A DNA stretch of 64,000 bases from Rheinheimera sp. MMS21-TC3 (GTDB lineage: Bacteria; Pseudomonadota; Gammaproteobacteria; Enterobacterales; Alteromonadaceae), in assembly GCF_032229285.1 (NCBI RefSeq), contig NZ_CP135084.1, positions 2,914,001 to 2,978,000 on the forward strand. Reading direction: 5' to 3'. Position 1 is the stretch's first letter. Each line of letters begins with the position of its first letter. The position numbers and the translations under genes were made by a program. Below the pieces are notes generated by a model. It saw nothing but the letters and a program-made list of their open reading frames with translations, was not told the DNA's origin and searched no databases. Positions 1-9,250 of this stretch are shown here, piece by piece.

Positions 1-17
1 TTGTTTGAGAGCCAACA

Positions 18-1022
18 TTGACTTTAACTACCCATAGCGCTGAATTAACTTTAACCCCTGCAGATAATCAGAGATTAACTTCTTTATGCGGCCCTTTTGA
101 TGATAATTTAAAGCATATTGAACGCCGTTTACAGGTACAAATTAGTTATCGCGATAATCAAATAAAAGTAACAGGGCCTGAAGATAATACGGCTGCTGCC
201 CTTGATATTATACAACAACTGTATACACAAACGGCACTACAGCCAAATACAGCCTTAACTCCTGAACAGGTGCATTTAACTATCAACGAGAATTACGATA
301 TCAGCTATCAATCCGATATATCCGAACTACGCCCTTTTAGTTTAAAAACTAAAAAAGGTTTAATAAAACCCCGAAATCCAAACCAAGCACATTACGTTAG
401 CAATATTTTAAGCCACGATGTTTGCTTTGGCATTGGCCCTGCAGGTACCGGTAAAACTTACTTAGCCGTAGCTTGTGCAGTCGATGCTTTAGAGCGCGAT
501 ATGGTAAAGCGGATAGTGTTAACCCGACCGGCTGTCGAAGCCGGTGAAAAATTAGGCTTTTTACCAGGTGATTTAGCGCAAAAAGTCGATCCTTACTTAC
601 GGCCTTTATATGATGCTCTTTTTGACATGCTAGGCTTTGAGAAAGTTGAGAAGCTGTTAGAGCGGGGTATTATTGAAATTGCCCCGCTAGCTTATATGCG
701 CGGCCGTACTTTAAGTGATGCTTTTATTATTTTGGACGAAAGCCAAAATACCACTATGGAACAGATGAAAATGTTTCTCACCCGTATTGGTTTTAGCTCT
801 AAAGCTATAATCACTGGCGACATTACCCAAGTAGACTTGCCGCGTGGCCAATATTCTGGTTTAAAACATGCTATTGATGTTTTAGCCGACGTTAAAGAAA
901 TTAGTTTAAATTACTTTAATGCTAAAGATGTTGTTCGCCATCCCGTAGTGCAAAGTATTGTTATGGCTTATGAAGCCCATGAAGCGGCTAAATTAGCAGC
1001 TAATGAAGGTGAGCAACGTTAA
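18..1022 (+). CDS. ybeZ: PhoH-like ATPase YbeZ
   Basis: Cytosolic PhoH-family P-loop ATPase, a partner of the ribosome-maturation endonuclease YbeY encoded next. The Walker A motif GPAGTGKT is at residues 140-147 and the Walker B motif LDES at 239-242. An N-terminal KH-like segment of about 100 residues precedes the PhoH domain, as in the E. coli protein. The 334-residue length is normal. The start is TTG at 18, because an in-frame TGA at 6-8 excludes anything upstream and the N-terminus lines up with the family (ITLEPADN-type opening). A weak GAG-type SD lies just before it. Stop and ybeY start overlap as TAATG, implying translational coupling. The gene usually upstream (miaB) would lie outside the window. 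Confidence 0.96.
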   Translation: MTLTTHSAELTLTPADNQRLTSLCGPFDDNLKHIERRLQVQISYRDNQIKVTGPEDNTAAALDIIQQLYTQTALQPNTALTPEQVHLTINENYDISYQSDISELRPFSLKTKKGLIKPRNPNQAHYVSNILSHDVCFGIGPAGTGKTYLAVACAVDALERDMVKRIVLTRPAVEAGEKLGFLPGDLAQKVDPYLRPLYDALFDMLGFEKVEKLLERGIIEIAPLAYMRGRTLSDAFIILDESQNTTMEQMKMFLTRIGFSSKAIITGDITQVDLPRGQYSGLKHAIDVLADVKEISLNYFNAKDVVRHPVVQSIVMAYEAHEAAKLAANEGEQR

Positions 1023-1483
1023 TGGCTATAACCTTAGACTTACAGTTGGCGAGTGCGGAAGCAAATCTGCCCACAGTTAGCGAAATTCAATTATGGTTAG
1101 AAACAGCAATACTGCCATTTCAGGCTGAAGCAGAGGTAACAGTACGCATTGTTGATAATACTGAAAGTCAGCAACTAAATATGCAGTACCGTGGTAAAGA
1201 TAAGCCCACTAACGTATTAAGCTTTCCATTTCAATGTCCGCCTGGTCTTGAACTCGCCTTATTAGGGGATTTAGTGATCAGTGCACCTGTTGTCGCAGCT
1301 GAAGCTAAACAACAAGGAAAAAGCTTAACTGCGCATTGGGCGCATATGATCATTCACGGTAGCTTGCATTTACTTGGTTTTGACCATATAAATGATGATG
1401 ATGCAGAAGAAATGGAATCAGAAGAGATTTTACTTCTGCAGCAGCTTGGCTTTACCAACCCCTATTTGTTGGATAACGAATAG
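1022..1483 (+). CDS. ybeY: Endoribonuclease YbeY (16S rRNA 3' maturation)
   Basis: Zinc-dependent single-strand endoribonuclease of the UPF0054 family, needed for 16S rRNA 3'-end processing and late 70S quality control. The signature [11 protein letters not shown] places the metal ligands at H112, H116 and H122. The length of 153 residues matches the E. coli protein. The start ATG overlaps the ybeZ stop by one base, and corC follows 33 bases later, giving the conserved ybeZ-ybeY-corC-lnt operon. Confidence 0.97.
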   Translation: MAITLDLQLASAEANLPTVSEIQLWLETAILPFQAEAEVTVRIVDNTESQQLNMQYRGKDKPTNVLSFPFQCPPGLELALLGDLVISAPVVAAEAKQQGKSLTAHWAHMIIHGSLHLLGFDHINDDDAEEMESEEILLLQQLGFTNPYLLDNE

Positions 1484-1516
1484 TTTCTTTTATTTATTTG
1501 GAGCACCAGTTCACTG

Positions 1517-2389
1517 ATGAGTGACGACAACCCCCACTCTAGTCGCGGTTCTAACGGGAAATCTTGGCTAGAGCGCATTGCTAGTGTTTTTTCCGCAGAA
1601 CCTCAGGATATTTCAGACTTACAAGATATTATTGCTGAAGCAGAAGTACGCAATTTAATTGATAACGATACTAAAGGTATGCTTGATGGTGTACTTGATG
1701 TGTCCAGTATGCGGGCCCGTGATATTATGATCCCACGCTCACAAATGGCCACCGTCGATATTGATCACAGCATAGAGCAATTATTGCCCATTTTAAATGA
1801 GAACAATCACAGCCGCTACCCTATCGTCAATGAAGATAAAGATCACATTGAAGGTATTTTACTGGTAAAAGATATTCTGCAATACACCTTAGACCCTAAT
1901 AAGTCCGAGTGGAATTTACGTGATCTACTGCGCCCTGCTGTTATTATCCCTGAAAGTAAACGAGTAGATGCGCTGTTAAAAGAATTCCGACAGAAACGCT
2001 ATCATATGGCTATTGTAGTCGATGAGTATGGCGGTGTATCAGGCTTAGTCACCATTGAAGATATATTAGAGCAAATTGTTGGTGAGATTGAAGACGAGCA
2101 CGATTTAGAGGAAGAGCATGACATTAAACGTATGGCCACCCATGTATTTAAAGTTAGTGCTTTAACCCCAGTAGATGAGTTTAACGAGTCATTCCAAACC
2201 AACTTTGACGAAGAAGATGCCGACACTATAGGGGGTATAGTGCTACATGCTTTTGGCCATATGCCAGAAAAAGGTGAGAGCATAGAGCTACAAGGTTTGA
2301 CTTTTAAAGTTACCAAATCTAACAGTAGGCGTTTAGTTCAGTTACAAGTTAACTGTGCAAAAGATAATAACGCTGAAGATGAGGACTAA
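1517..2389 (+). CDS. corC: CorC/YbeX CBS-domain protein
   Basis: Member of the CorC/HlyC family: a tandem CBS pair (about residues 67-190, beginning near the MIPRSQM segment) followed by the small CorC_HlyC domain (about 205-285). It lacks the N-terminal transmembrane DUF21 domain of larger relatives, so it is the short soluble YbeX type. Family members are linked to Mg2+/Co2+ resistance, and YbeX more recently to ribosome homeostasis; which applies here cannot be read from sequence. A GGAG lies 13 bases before the ATG. The 290-residue length is normal. lnt starts two bases after the stop. Confidence 0.93.
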   Translation: MSDDNPHSSRGSNGKSWLERIASVFSAEPQDISDLQDIIAEAEVRNLIDNDTKGMLDGVLDVSSMRARDIMIPRSQMATVDIDHSIEQLLPILNENNHSRYPIVNEDKDHIEGILLVKDILQYTLDPNKSEWNLRDLLRPAVIIPESKRVDALLKEFRQKRYHMAIVVDEYGGVSGLVTIEDILEQIVGEIEDEHDLEEEHDIKRMATHVFKVSALTPVDEFNESFQTNFDEEDADTIGGIVLHAFGHMPEKGESIELQGLTFKVTKSNSRRLVQLQVNCAKDNNAEDED

Positions 2390-2391
2390 GC

Positions 2392-3954
2392 TTGTTTAAC
2401 GTTAACACTAGCCTTAGCCGTTATTTGCTGCTGATTATAAGTGGCGGTGTTAACACCCTAGCTTTTGCCCCTTATACCCTATGGTGGCTGCCCATATTTA
2501 GCTTAGCAGTACTGGCTTACTGTATTCAGCAGGCTAGTACTGCTCGCCAAGCTGCCTTATATGGCTTTAGTTATGGTTTAGGCTGGTTTGGCTTAGGTGT
2601 TAGCTGGGTCCATGTCAGCATTGCCGACTTTGGCGGTATACCGCTTATCGCCAGTTTAGCCTTAATGTTGTTATTGGTGAGTTATTTAGCTTTATTTCCC
2701 GCCTTTGCTGCTTGGTTAACACAACGCTTAAAGCTAGCTAAATATATGCCGCTATTATTTGCTGCCAGCTGGACCTTAGCTGAATGGTTACGTAGCTGGT
2801 TGTTAACTGGCTTCCCTTGGTTATCTCTGGGTTACAGCCAAACCAGTGCTGGCTTAATCTATTATGCACCGCTTATTGGTGAAACAGGTATTAGCTTTTT
2901 ATTAGCTTTTTCGGCCGCTTCGCTCGCTCAATCACTCACGCAACAAGCAGTAATTTCTCGCTATAGCTATATTCTAGTTGCTGGATTCTTGTTTGTTATT
3001 AGCCCATTATTGCAACCTTTTAAAGGCTGGCAAAATACTGCTGAATCCCTATCAGTCCTGTTAGTACAAGGTAATATAAAACAAGAGTTACGTTGGAACT
3101 CAGAGCAAGAGTGGCCAACTATGGTGAAATATCTAGAGCTAACTCGACCGCACTTCCAAGCTGACCTTATTATTTGGCCAGAAGCCGCTATCCCAAAGCT
3201 TGAGCATTTAGCTAATGCCTATTTAGACAATCTAAATCATGCTGCCTTCTATCAAAATACGGCTGTTATAAGCGGTATACTCGATTATCACCCTAGTAGT
3301 GGTGAAGCTTGGAATAATCTAATAGTACTAGGTAAACGTAGTAAGGAAGCTACAACAGGTGATTATCACTATGGACACGCCAATAGATATAGTAAGCATC
3401 ACTTATTGCCTATAGGTGAGTTTGTACCTTTTGAGAACTGGCTGCGCACTTTAGCTCCTATTTTTAATTTGCCTATGAGCTCATTTAGCCGTGGCGCCTA
3501 TATCCAACCTAATTTACAAGCAAATGGTTATTTTTTATTACCGGCAATATGTTTTGAAATTGCTTTTCCGCACCAAATTGCTGCTAATTTTACTCCGGAA
3601 ACCCAAATTCTATTAACCGTTAGCAATGATGCTTGGTTTGGTGACAGCATTGGCCCGCAGCAGCATTTACAAATAGCGCAAATGCGTGCTTTAGAATTTG
3701 GTCGGCCACTGGTACGCGCAACCAATACTGGTGTCACAGCTACTATAAATGCTAGTGGCCAAGTGCAACAACGTGCTGCGCAATTTACCGATACTGTGCT
3801 AGAAGACCGCATCCAATTAACAACAGGCAGCACACCTTACCTAGTTTGGCGCGACTGGCCACTGCGAATTAGCTGTTTGGCTATTTTTATATTTATTCTA
3901 GCTAGCCGTAGGCAACAAAGAAACTTGTTAACAAGCCAGACTAAGGTAAACTAA
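2392..3954 (+). CDS. lnt: Apolipoprotein N-acyltransferase
   Basis: Inner-membrane enzyme that adds the third acyl chain to the N-terminal cysteine of lipoproteins. About seven hydrophobic segments precede and follow a periplasmic nitrilase-like domain. The catalytic triad is visible: E264 (in IIWPEAAIP), K335 (in YSKHHLLPIGEF) and C387 (in LLPAICFEIAFP), very close to E. coli E267/K335/C387. The start is TTG at 2392, two bases after corC; no better in-frame start lies nearby. The 520-residue length is normal. The lipoproteins LptE, RlpA, NlpI and the HExxH protein in this window would be its substrates. Confidence 0.96.
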   Translation: MFNVNTSLSRYLLLIISGGVNTLAFAPYTLWWLPIFSLAVLAYCIQQASTARQAALYGFSYGLGWFGLGVSWVHVSIADFGGIPLIASLALMLLLVSYLALFPAFAAWLTQRLKLAKYMPLLFAASWTLAEWLRSWLLTGFPWLSLGYSQTSAGLIYYAPLIGETGISFLLAFSAASLAQSLTQQAVISRYSYILVAGFLFVISPLLQPFKGWQNTAESLSVLLVQGNIKQELRWNSEQEWPTMVKYLELTRPHFQADLIIWPEAAIPKLEHLANAYLDNLNHAAFYQNTAVISGILDYHPSSGEAWNNLIVLGKRSKEATTGDYHYGHANRYSKHHLLPIGEFVPFENWLRTLAPIFNLPMSSFSRGAYIQPNLQANGYFLLPAICFEIAFPHQIAANFTPETQILLTVSNDAWFGDSIGPQQHLQIAQMRALEFGRPLVRATNTGVTATINASGQVQQRAAQFTDTVLEDRIQLTTGSTPYLVWRDWPLRISCLAIFIFILASRRQQRNLLTSQTKVN

Positions 3955-3993
3955 GTTATATTAAGCTAAGCTATTAGTCCGTTGGGATTTCTA

Positions 3994-4572
3994 ATGACGC
4001 TACTACATAACATTAGTAAAACGCTGCAACGCCGCCGAAATATTACTTGGCATTCTCTTGGTTATGATACCCACGTAAGACCAGAAACAGCACAAGATTG
4101 GCCTGATGTAGCGGCCTTAACTAAAGCTGTATTTAACGCTGACGAGGAAGCTAAGCTTAATGATAAATTACGGCAGCAAGCTGCCAATTATATTTCATTA
4201 GTTGCTGAACAGCATGGCAAAATTGTTGGCCATATCATGTTCTCTCCGGTGCAATTAGCTAACGCTAAACAGATAAAAATGATGGCATTAGCTCCTATGG
4301 TGGTATCCAAGGTATTGCAACAACATGGTATAGGCTCTGCTTTGGTTCGCGCCGGCTTAGAAGCCTGTTATCAGCAAGGCGTAGCGGCAGTTGTTGTCTT
4401 AGGTCATGCTGACTATTACCCTAAGTTCGGCTTTACCCCCGCAAGTAATTTTGCAATTAGTTGCCCTTGGCAAGTTGCCGATGAGGTTTTTATGTTATTA
4501 GAACTTAAAGCCAATGCAATGAAAAATGCCAGCGGTACAGTGCAATACCTACCGGCATTTGAACAAGTTTAA
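3994..4572 (+). CDS. GNAT N-acetyltransferase (YhbS-like)
   Basis: Single-domain GCN5-related N-acetyltransferase. The fold is recognisable from the N-terminal strand (HVRPETAQDWPDVAALTKAVF), the GKIVGHIMFSPV strand and the acetyl-CoA pyrophosphate loop QQHGIGSALV, followed by VLGHADYYPKFGF, typical of the YhbS subgroup. The substrate is unknown. The ATG at 3994 is preferred over an in-frame TTG at 3982, because that TTG sits in the only SD-like stretch (TTGGGA). The 3' end overlaps by four bases with the convergent Lon-type gene. It may be transcribed by readthrough from lnt, 39 bases upstream. Confidence 0.85.
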   Translation: MTLLHNISKTLQRRRNITWHSLGYDTHVRPETAQDWPDVAALTKAVFNADEEAKLNDKLRQQAANYISLVAEQHGKIVGHIMFSPVQLANAKQIKMMALAPMVVSKVLQQHGIGSALVRAGLEACYQQGVAAVVVLGHADYYPKFGFTPASNFAISCPWQVADEVFMLLELKANAMKNASGTVQYLPAFEQV

Positions 4573-6959
4573 TCGTCTAGGCTACCATTAACAATTTCGG
4601 CTATTTGTTCTAGCCTAGCTAGTACTTTACTGTTCACCGATCTCTTTGGATATTGGCCACGACGATTAACCACACCCACATCAAGACCAGTTAATAATGC
4701 TAAGGCTTCGTCTACGGTTTTTACCGCATAAATATGAAACTGCTGCTGCTGAACCGCATTTATTACTTCATCGTTAAGCACCAAATTAATTTGATTACTT
4801 GCCGGAATAATAACACCTTGTTCACCCGTTAAACCGCGACTTTGGCATAAGCGAAAATAACCTTCGATTTTTTCATTTACACCACCAATAGCCTGCACTT
4901 GACCATGTTGGTTGATCGAGCCAGTAATAGCTAAGCTTTGTTTTAAAGGAATATCAGTAATAGCAGACAGTAATACACATATTTCAGCTAAAGCCGCACT
5001 GTCACCATCGATATGGCCATAAGATTGCTCCATAGCGATATTAGCCGATAAAGTAAGCGGGAAGTTCCGCGCATACTTAGCGCCTAAATAACCGGTTAAT
5101 AGTAATACTCCTTTGGAGTGAATCGCCTTACCTAGCTCAACTTCACGTTCAATATCTACTATGCCACTAGAGCCAGCAAATACCGTTGCACTAATCCGAG
5201 CTGGTGTACCAAAAGCCGTATCGCCTATCTCTAACACTGTTAAACCATTCACTTTACCCACAGCCATGCCCGAGGTATCAATTAAGATATGGCCTTCTTG
5301 AATATCTTCTAAAAAACCTTCACTAATACGACCTGTACGATATTGCTTGCCCCGCAATGCTTGTAATACATGCTCTGCTGTTAAGGTTTTTTGTTGTTGC
5401 TGATTAGCATAAAAACAGGCTTCTCGAACAAGCTCTAATACATCAGCAAAACGAGCCGATAATTTTTGCTGATGTTCGGCTTGGCGAAAGCTAAAGTGCA
5501 ATAACTGGGTTAAACCGCCACTACTTAGGTCATTAATATGTAACTGCCGCATTTGCTCTATAATTTGTAGCGCCATATTACTAACAGTGTGTTCGGTAAA
5601 AGGTAGATAATATTCAAAATCTGCTAGTACCCGAAATAACTCATTAAACTCTTCATCAACATCTTGAATTAAATAATACAAATCACGCGAGCCTAGCAGT
5701 ACCACTTTCACATTTAATGGGATTGCTTTAGGAGTAATAATAGTCGAGTTAGTTACAGCATGATCACTCAGCGTATCTATAAGGAGCTCACCTGACTTTA
5801 ACGCCTGCTTTAAGGCGTCCCATACCGCTGGCTGGGTTAATAAGCGATCAGCATCCAAAATAAGATAACCACCATTAGCTCTATGTAAAGCACCCGGTCG
5901 GATCATCCTTGAGTTGGTATATAACGAGTTTCCAGCAGAATTATATTCAACTCGACCAAATAAGTTACCATAACTAGGGTTTGGCTCAAAAATAATAGGT
6001 GCACCTGACATTTGCTCAAAATGCACTAAAACATTGGGCACAAACTCTTCAATAAAAAACTCTCTATTGTCACTTTCTTCTTGTTTTTCAGCATCAGATT
6101 CATCTGGTAAAAACTCTAAAACAGCCTTAATTAAATGACTACGCATTTCCCTAATATAGCGCTGTACACCAAGTTGAGAACTGTAATCATGCTCTAATTG
6201 CTTTAGCATGGGTTTAATAGCTTGCTCTATGGTATCTTTACGTAAATCGCGCTGTTGTTCAGACAGCTCTCTTTTCCATTTTGGTAGCTCTAATAACTGC
6301 TCATGTAATGTTGTTTCTAATTCTGTAACTGCGTCATAAAACTGCTGCCGTTGTTGTTCGGTTAAATTGGCTGATTCCTGATCATTAACCGGCTTGCCAT
6401 CGATAATAGGTGAAAAACCTACGCCACCATTATCTTCAACCAATAATACCTGCTTAGCTAAGGCTTCTTTTTCAACCTTTGCTATAGCTTTATCATATTT
6501 TTGATCAAAATCTCTGGCGATGGTCTTTTTCTTGCGCTGAAATCCTGGGTTATCAAAAGCTGCCGGAAAAGTCCCTAGTAAGTCATCAATCAACGCTTCA
6601 AGTTTTTTAACTAAGGTCTTACCCTCACCAGGCGACAAACGTAACACACTGGGCACACGCTCATCGTCAAAATTATTTAAGTAACACCACTCATCTGGAG
6701 TTGGCTTTTGCGCAGCAGCCTGTTTTAAAATGTCTTGCACTAAGGTAAAGCGACCTAGTGCTGGTTCACCCATCACATAAAGATTATAGCCAGGCATATC
6801 CATGCCAATGGCAAAGTCTAACGCCGTTTTAGCTCGCTCCTGACCAATAAAACCAGCTTTTAGCTGCTGATGGCTTAACGCCTGGGTAATAAGCGCTTGC
6901 GAAAAATGTGGCGCCAGCTGCTCGGCTGACAGTGATAAAGGATGAACAGTGTTGGTCAT
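4569..6959 (-). CDS. Lon-type AAA+/S16 protease (LonB/YcbZ-like)
   Basis: Large Lon-related protein of the AAA_32 plus Lon-protease (S16) architecture, 796 residues. The proteolytic dyad is clear: S654 in HIDGDSAAL and K697 in GVNEKIEGYF, exactly 43 residues apart as in E. coli Lon (S679/K722). The N-terminal nucleotide site is degenerate: GEPALGRFT at 64-72 has Arg where Walker A has Lys. A Walker-B-like GGYLILDADRLL remains. A charged, probably coiled region lies at about 150-300. The family is distinct from classical Lon and its substrates are unknown. It is divergent from the DUF5062 gene and convergent with the GNAT gene. Confidence 0.9.
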   Translation of the reverse strand: MTNTVHPLSLSAEQLAPHFSQALITQALSHQQLKAGFIGQERAKTALDFAIGMDMPGYNLYVMGEPALGRFTLVQDILKQAAAQKPTPDEWCYLNNFDDERVPSVLRLSPGEGKTLVKKLEALIDDLLGTFPAAFDNPGFQRKKKTIARDFDQKYDKAIAKVEKEALAKQVLLVEDNGGVGFSPIIDGKPVNDQESANLTEQQRQQFYDAVTELETTLHEQLLELPKWKRELSEQQRDLRKDTIEQAIKPMLKQLEHDYSSQLGVQRYIREMRSHLIKAVLEFLPDESDAEKQEESDNREFFIEEFVPNVLVHFEQMSGAPIIFEPNPSYGNLFGRVEYNSAGNSLYTNSRMIRPGALHRANGGYLILDADRLLTQPAVWDALKQALKSGELLIDTLSDHAVTNSTIITPKAIPLNVKVVLLGSRDLYYLIQDVDEEFNELFRVLADFEYYLPFTEHTVSNMALQIIEQMRQLHINDLSSGGLTQLLHFSFRQAEHQQKLSARFADVLELVREACFYANQQQQKTLTAEHVLQALRGKQYRTGRISEGFLEDIQEGHILIDTSGMAVGKVNGLTVLEIGDTAFGTPARISATVFAGSSGIVDIEREVELGKAIHSKGVLLLTGYLGAKYARNFPLTLSANIAMEQSYGHIDGDSAALAEICVLLSAITDIPLKQSLAITGSINQHGQVQAIGGVNEKIEGYFRLCQSRGLTGEQGVIIPASNQINLVLNDEVINAVQQQQFHIYAVKTVDEALALLTGLDVGVVNRRGQYPKRSVNSKVLARLEQIAEIVNGSLDD

Positions 6960-7104
6960 GTAGTGCCTTAGTATTAACTGCGTTTCTAATGGCTATACTA
7001 ACAAAAACCCTGAGCCCTGTGCTGAGCTATTTTAAGAAATGATTAAAGAATTTAGAATAAAAGTCGATATAGTTAGTATCTAGCCTAACTAAAAGTGAAC
7101 TGCC

Positions 7105-7380
7105 ATGAGTGAAACTAACCGTTTACAAAAAATACGTAATCTTGGCGTTCGTTTGCACGAGTTAGATTTAGTTGCCATGGCGCCCAATAAGTCTTACGCC
7201 TCTACTGCCTTAAACTTCTTATTTGCAGCCCACAAATTACAGCGCCCCACAGGTGTTCCGCTAGAACATACACTGTATACCTTAGGCCAAGCTATTATTG
7301 CTAATAAAAAAGTCCGTTTTAGTAACTTAGATGCTGATGCAGTGATTGACTTCTTTTGTCGCCAATATCGAGTTCACTAA
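7105..7380 (+). CDS. DUF5062-family small protein
   Basis: A 91-residue soluble protein, mainly helical by composition, with no signal peptide or membrane segment. It resembles the DUF5062 family of Vibrio/Shewanella-type bacteria (NKSYASTALNFLFAAHKLQRPTG region); that assignment is from memory of the family, not a search. Function is unknown. It stands alone on the plus strand between the divergent Lon-type gene and the sigma-factor gene. Confidence 0.7.
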   Translation: MSETNRLQKIRNLGVRLHELDLVAMAPNKSYASTALNFLFAAHKLQRPTGVPLEHTLYTLGQAIIANKKVRFSNLDADAVIDFFCRQYRVH

Positions 7381-7432
7381 CTTTCTTTTCTAAAGCCCGA
7401 AATATTTTCTGCTTTAAACCTTTCTTATCATC

Positions 7433-7462
7433 TTGAAGCTTAACTTTATTAACTAGGATAAT
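7433..7462 (+). promoter_or_regulatory. Candidate sigma-70 promoter for the ECF sigma gene
   Basis: TTGAAG at 7433-7438 and GATAAT at 7457-7462 are separated by 18 bases, close to the sigma-70 consensus. The predicted transcript would start near 7469, leaving a short leader with an AGGTGG SD at 7476-7481 before the ATG at 7493. No obvious ECF-type (GAACTT/TCTGA-like) autoregulatory promoter was seen. Confidence 0.45.
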
Positions 7463-7492
7463 AATGTCTGCATATAGGTGGCTAAACAAAGC

Positions 7493-8146
7493 ATGAGTAA
7501 TAGCAAAGCATGTTCTTTGAACCTAAATACCGCTAAGCTACAAGGTATTGAAAACTCTTCGCAAAAAAGTAGTATGACCGTTTCAAAATATATAGCAGCG
7601 AAAAAGGCTAAATTAGCCACAGTCTTAGGCTTTAAAAAATCTAAGCAACAACGCTATGAGTTACTAGTGAAACACTATCATGCCGACTTGTATCGCTATG
7701 CGCTTTGGCTATGCAAAGATCCTGATACTACTAAAGATATAGTACAAGAAACTTATCTACGCGCTTGGAAAAGCTTAGATAGTTTATTAGATCCTAAAGC
7801 TACTAAAGCTTGGTTATTTACTATCTTAAGGCGAGAAAATGCACGGCGGTTTGAACGTAAGCAGTTCGACTATGACGATACTGAACAAGACTCGCTAATA
7901 GATAGCTCGGCTCTCAGTGCTGGCCAAGTCTACGATAATGAAAAACTAAGAAGTAAAATAAGCCAGTTACCCCTAGATTATCGTGAGCCATTAATCTTAC
8001 AAGTATTAGCAGGTTTTAGTAGTAATGAAATTGCTAAATTACTCGATCTCAATGTTAACACCGTTAATACTCGGTTATTTCGTGCCCGCAATAAATTGCG
8101 CAGCCTACTATCAAACACTAACTCTGTGGAGGATAGTTTTGAATAA
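7493..8146 (+). CDS. ECF-type RNA polymerase sigma factor
   Basis: Sigma-70 family, ECF class: region 2 (YHADLYRYALWLCKDPDTTKDIVQETYLRAWKSLD) and region 4 (LPLDYREPLILQVLAGFSSNEIAKLLDLNVNTVNTRLFRARNKLR) are both complete. An N-terminal extension of about 50 residues, rich in Ser/Lys/Asn, precedes region 2 and is unusual for the class; an internal ATG at 7574 would shorten it, but the SD (AGGTGG) fits 7493 better. A GTG at 7478 is a third option. Its stop overlaps the start of the DUF3379 gene, which probably encodes its membrane regulator. The target genes are not evident here. Confidence 0.9.
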   Translation: MSNSKACSLNLNTAKLQGIENSSQKSSMTVSKYIAAKKAKLATVLGFKKSKQQRYELLVKHYHADLYRYALWLCKDPDTTKDIVQETYLRAWKSLDSLLDPKATKAWLFTILRRENARRFERKQFDYDDTEQDSLIDSSALSAGQVYDNEKLRSKISQLPLDYREPLILQVLAGFSSNEIAKLLDLNVNTVNTRLFRARNKLRSLLSNTNSVEDSFE

Positions 8147-8849
8147 TTTTAAACTACGCCAGCAACTAGAGCAGGAAGTTCTGCAAAATCCAAATAGCAC
8201 TCATCCGCAAGTTATTAATTTAATGCAGCAAGATGCTGAATTTAAAAGCTTTGTATCAAACATTCGCCTACAAGACCAGGCGCTGCAACAAGCTCTTAAG
8301 TTGCCGTTACCTGCAGAGGTAAGTACCGAGTTACTCCAAATCCCTAATCAACCAATAGCAAAAACAACTTGGCTTACTCACTTAGCTATAGCCGCATCTT
8401 TTGTCGCACTCTCACTTATTAGCGCTGTTATCTATAAGCACTATACGCCAAGCAGTATGGCCGAGCATGCCTTAGCCCATATCCATAACGAGGTCGATTT
8501 TGTTAATAGTCATTTGGCGCAACAATCATTAAGTGATGTTAATAGCAAACTGGCTAGTTTTAATGCCAGCTTAGAGAATTGGTCTGATGATATTATTTAT
8601 GCCCGCTTTTGCCACTTTAAAGGCGTGCGCTCATTGCACTTGGCAATTAGAACTAGTACAGGCTACGCCACCGTTTTTATTGTACCTAAAGAAACTAAGC
8701 TCAATAATAATCAGCACTTTTCTGATGCTGATTATCAAGGCATTGAGCTTGCTATGGCACAGGCTAATCTCGTTATTGTCAGCCGTGAAGCAGCAGATTT
8801 AAATTTGTTATCGCAAAAACTGTTAGCGAATTTACGTTTTAGTACTTAA
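8139..8849 (+). CDS. DUF3379 membrane protein, probable anti-sigma partner
   Basis: A 236-residue protein with a soluble N-terminal part (residues 1-75, MNNFKLRQQLEQEV opening), one transmembrane helix at about 79-99 and a C-terminal domain, probably periplasmic. This layout and its position next to an ECF sigma gene match DUF3379 proteins, which are inferred to be anti-sigma factors. The start chosen is TTG at 8139: a near-perfect GGAGG at 8128-8132 lies six bases upstream, and the start overlaps the sigma stop (TTGAATAA). The frame is open further upstream (from 8025), but those residues do not look like the family and would overlap region 4 of the sigma gene. Confidence 0.8.
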   Translation: MNNFKLRQQLEQEVLQNPNSTHPQVINLMQQDAEFKSFVSNIRLQDQALQQALKLPLPAEVSTELLQIPNQPIAKTTWLTHLAIAASFVALSLISAVIYKHYTPSSMAEHALAHIHNEVDFVNSHLAQQSLSDVNSKLASFNASLENWSDDIIYARFCHFKGVRSLHLAIRTSTGYATVFIVPKETKLNNNQHFSDADYQGIELAMAQANLVIVSREAADLNLLSQKLLANLRFST

Positions 8850-8885
8850 TACAGAATATTCTATCTGCTTTAGCTAAAATCTAAC

Positions 8886-9239
8886 TTAAAGCATTAGCTT
8901 TGGTGCATCATAGTTTTCAGGCTCATCAGTATAAATACAGACATTCCAATCTGCAGCTAAACCGTCTTCAGCAGTGCAGTACTTAGCAAAAAACTGCTTA
9001 ATTTCTTCACGCTGGCAATGAGCTTCAAAGCTAGCCATGTCGGCCCATATTTCATTAAAAGCGATTGGAAAGCTGTTCCCAGGTGCAAAAGGGCTGCTAA
9101 TGTGCCGCGTAACACGATATTGTAAACAACCGTCTTCGCGCACAGTATTAGGCTCTAAAGCTTGTAGTACCTTAAACAGAGCAGCCTCTTGACCGGGCTT
9201 TGGCAAAAACTGTGCAATGCAATATACTTTTTTCGACAT
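8886..9239 (-). CDS. ABM-family monooxygenase (YgiN-like)
   Basis: Small antibiotic-biosynthesis-monooxygenase (ABM) fold protein of 117 residues. It has the usual opening beta strand (KVYCIAQFLPKPGQEAALFKVLQAL) and the central EDGCLQYRVTRH and FNEIWADMASFEAHCQ segments. Family members oxidise quinols or act on aromatic and aldehyde compounds without cofactor; the exact substrate is unknown. It lies 74 bases downstream of nhaD on the same strand. A perfect 15-bp inverted repeat sits directly upstream of its GGGAG ribosome-binding site, so expression is probably controlled there. Confidence 0.85.
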   Translation of the reverse strand: MSKKVYCIAQFLPKPGQEAALFKVLQALEPNTVREDGCLQYRVTRHISSPFAPGNSFPIAFNEIWADMASFEAHCQREEIKQFFAKYCTAEDGLAADWNVCIYTDEPENYDAPKLML

Positions 9240-9250
9240 AATCTTCTCCC

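Noticed and set aside
8025..8138. N-terminal extension of the DUF3379 protein starting at 8025
   Set aside because: It overlaps sigma region 4, has no SD, and its sequence is unrelated to the family; TTG at 8139 has an ideal SD.
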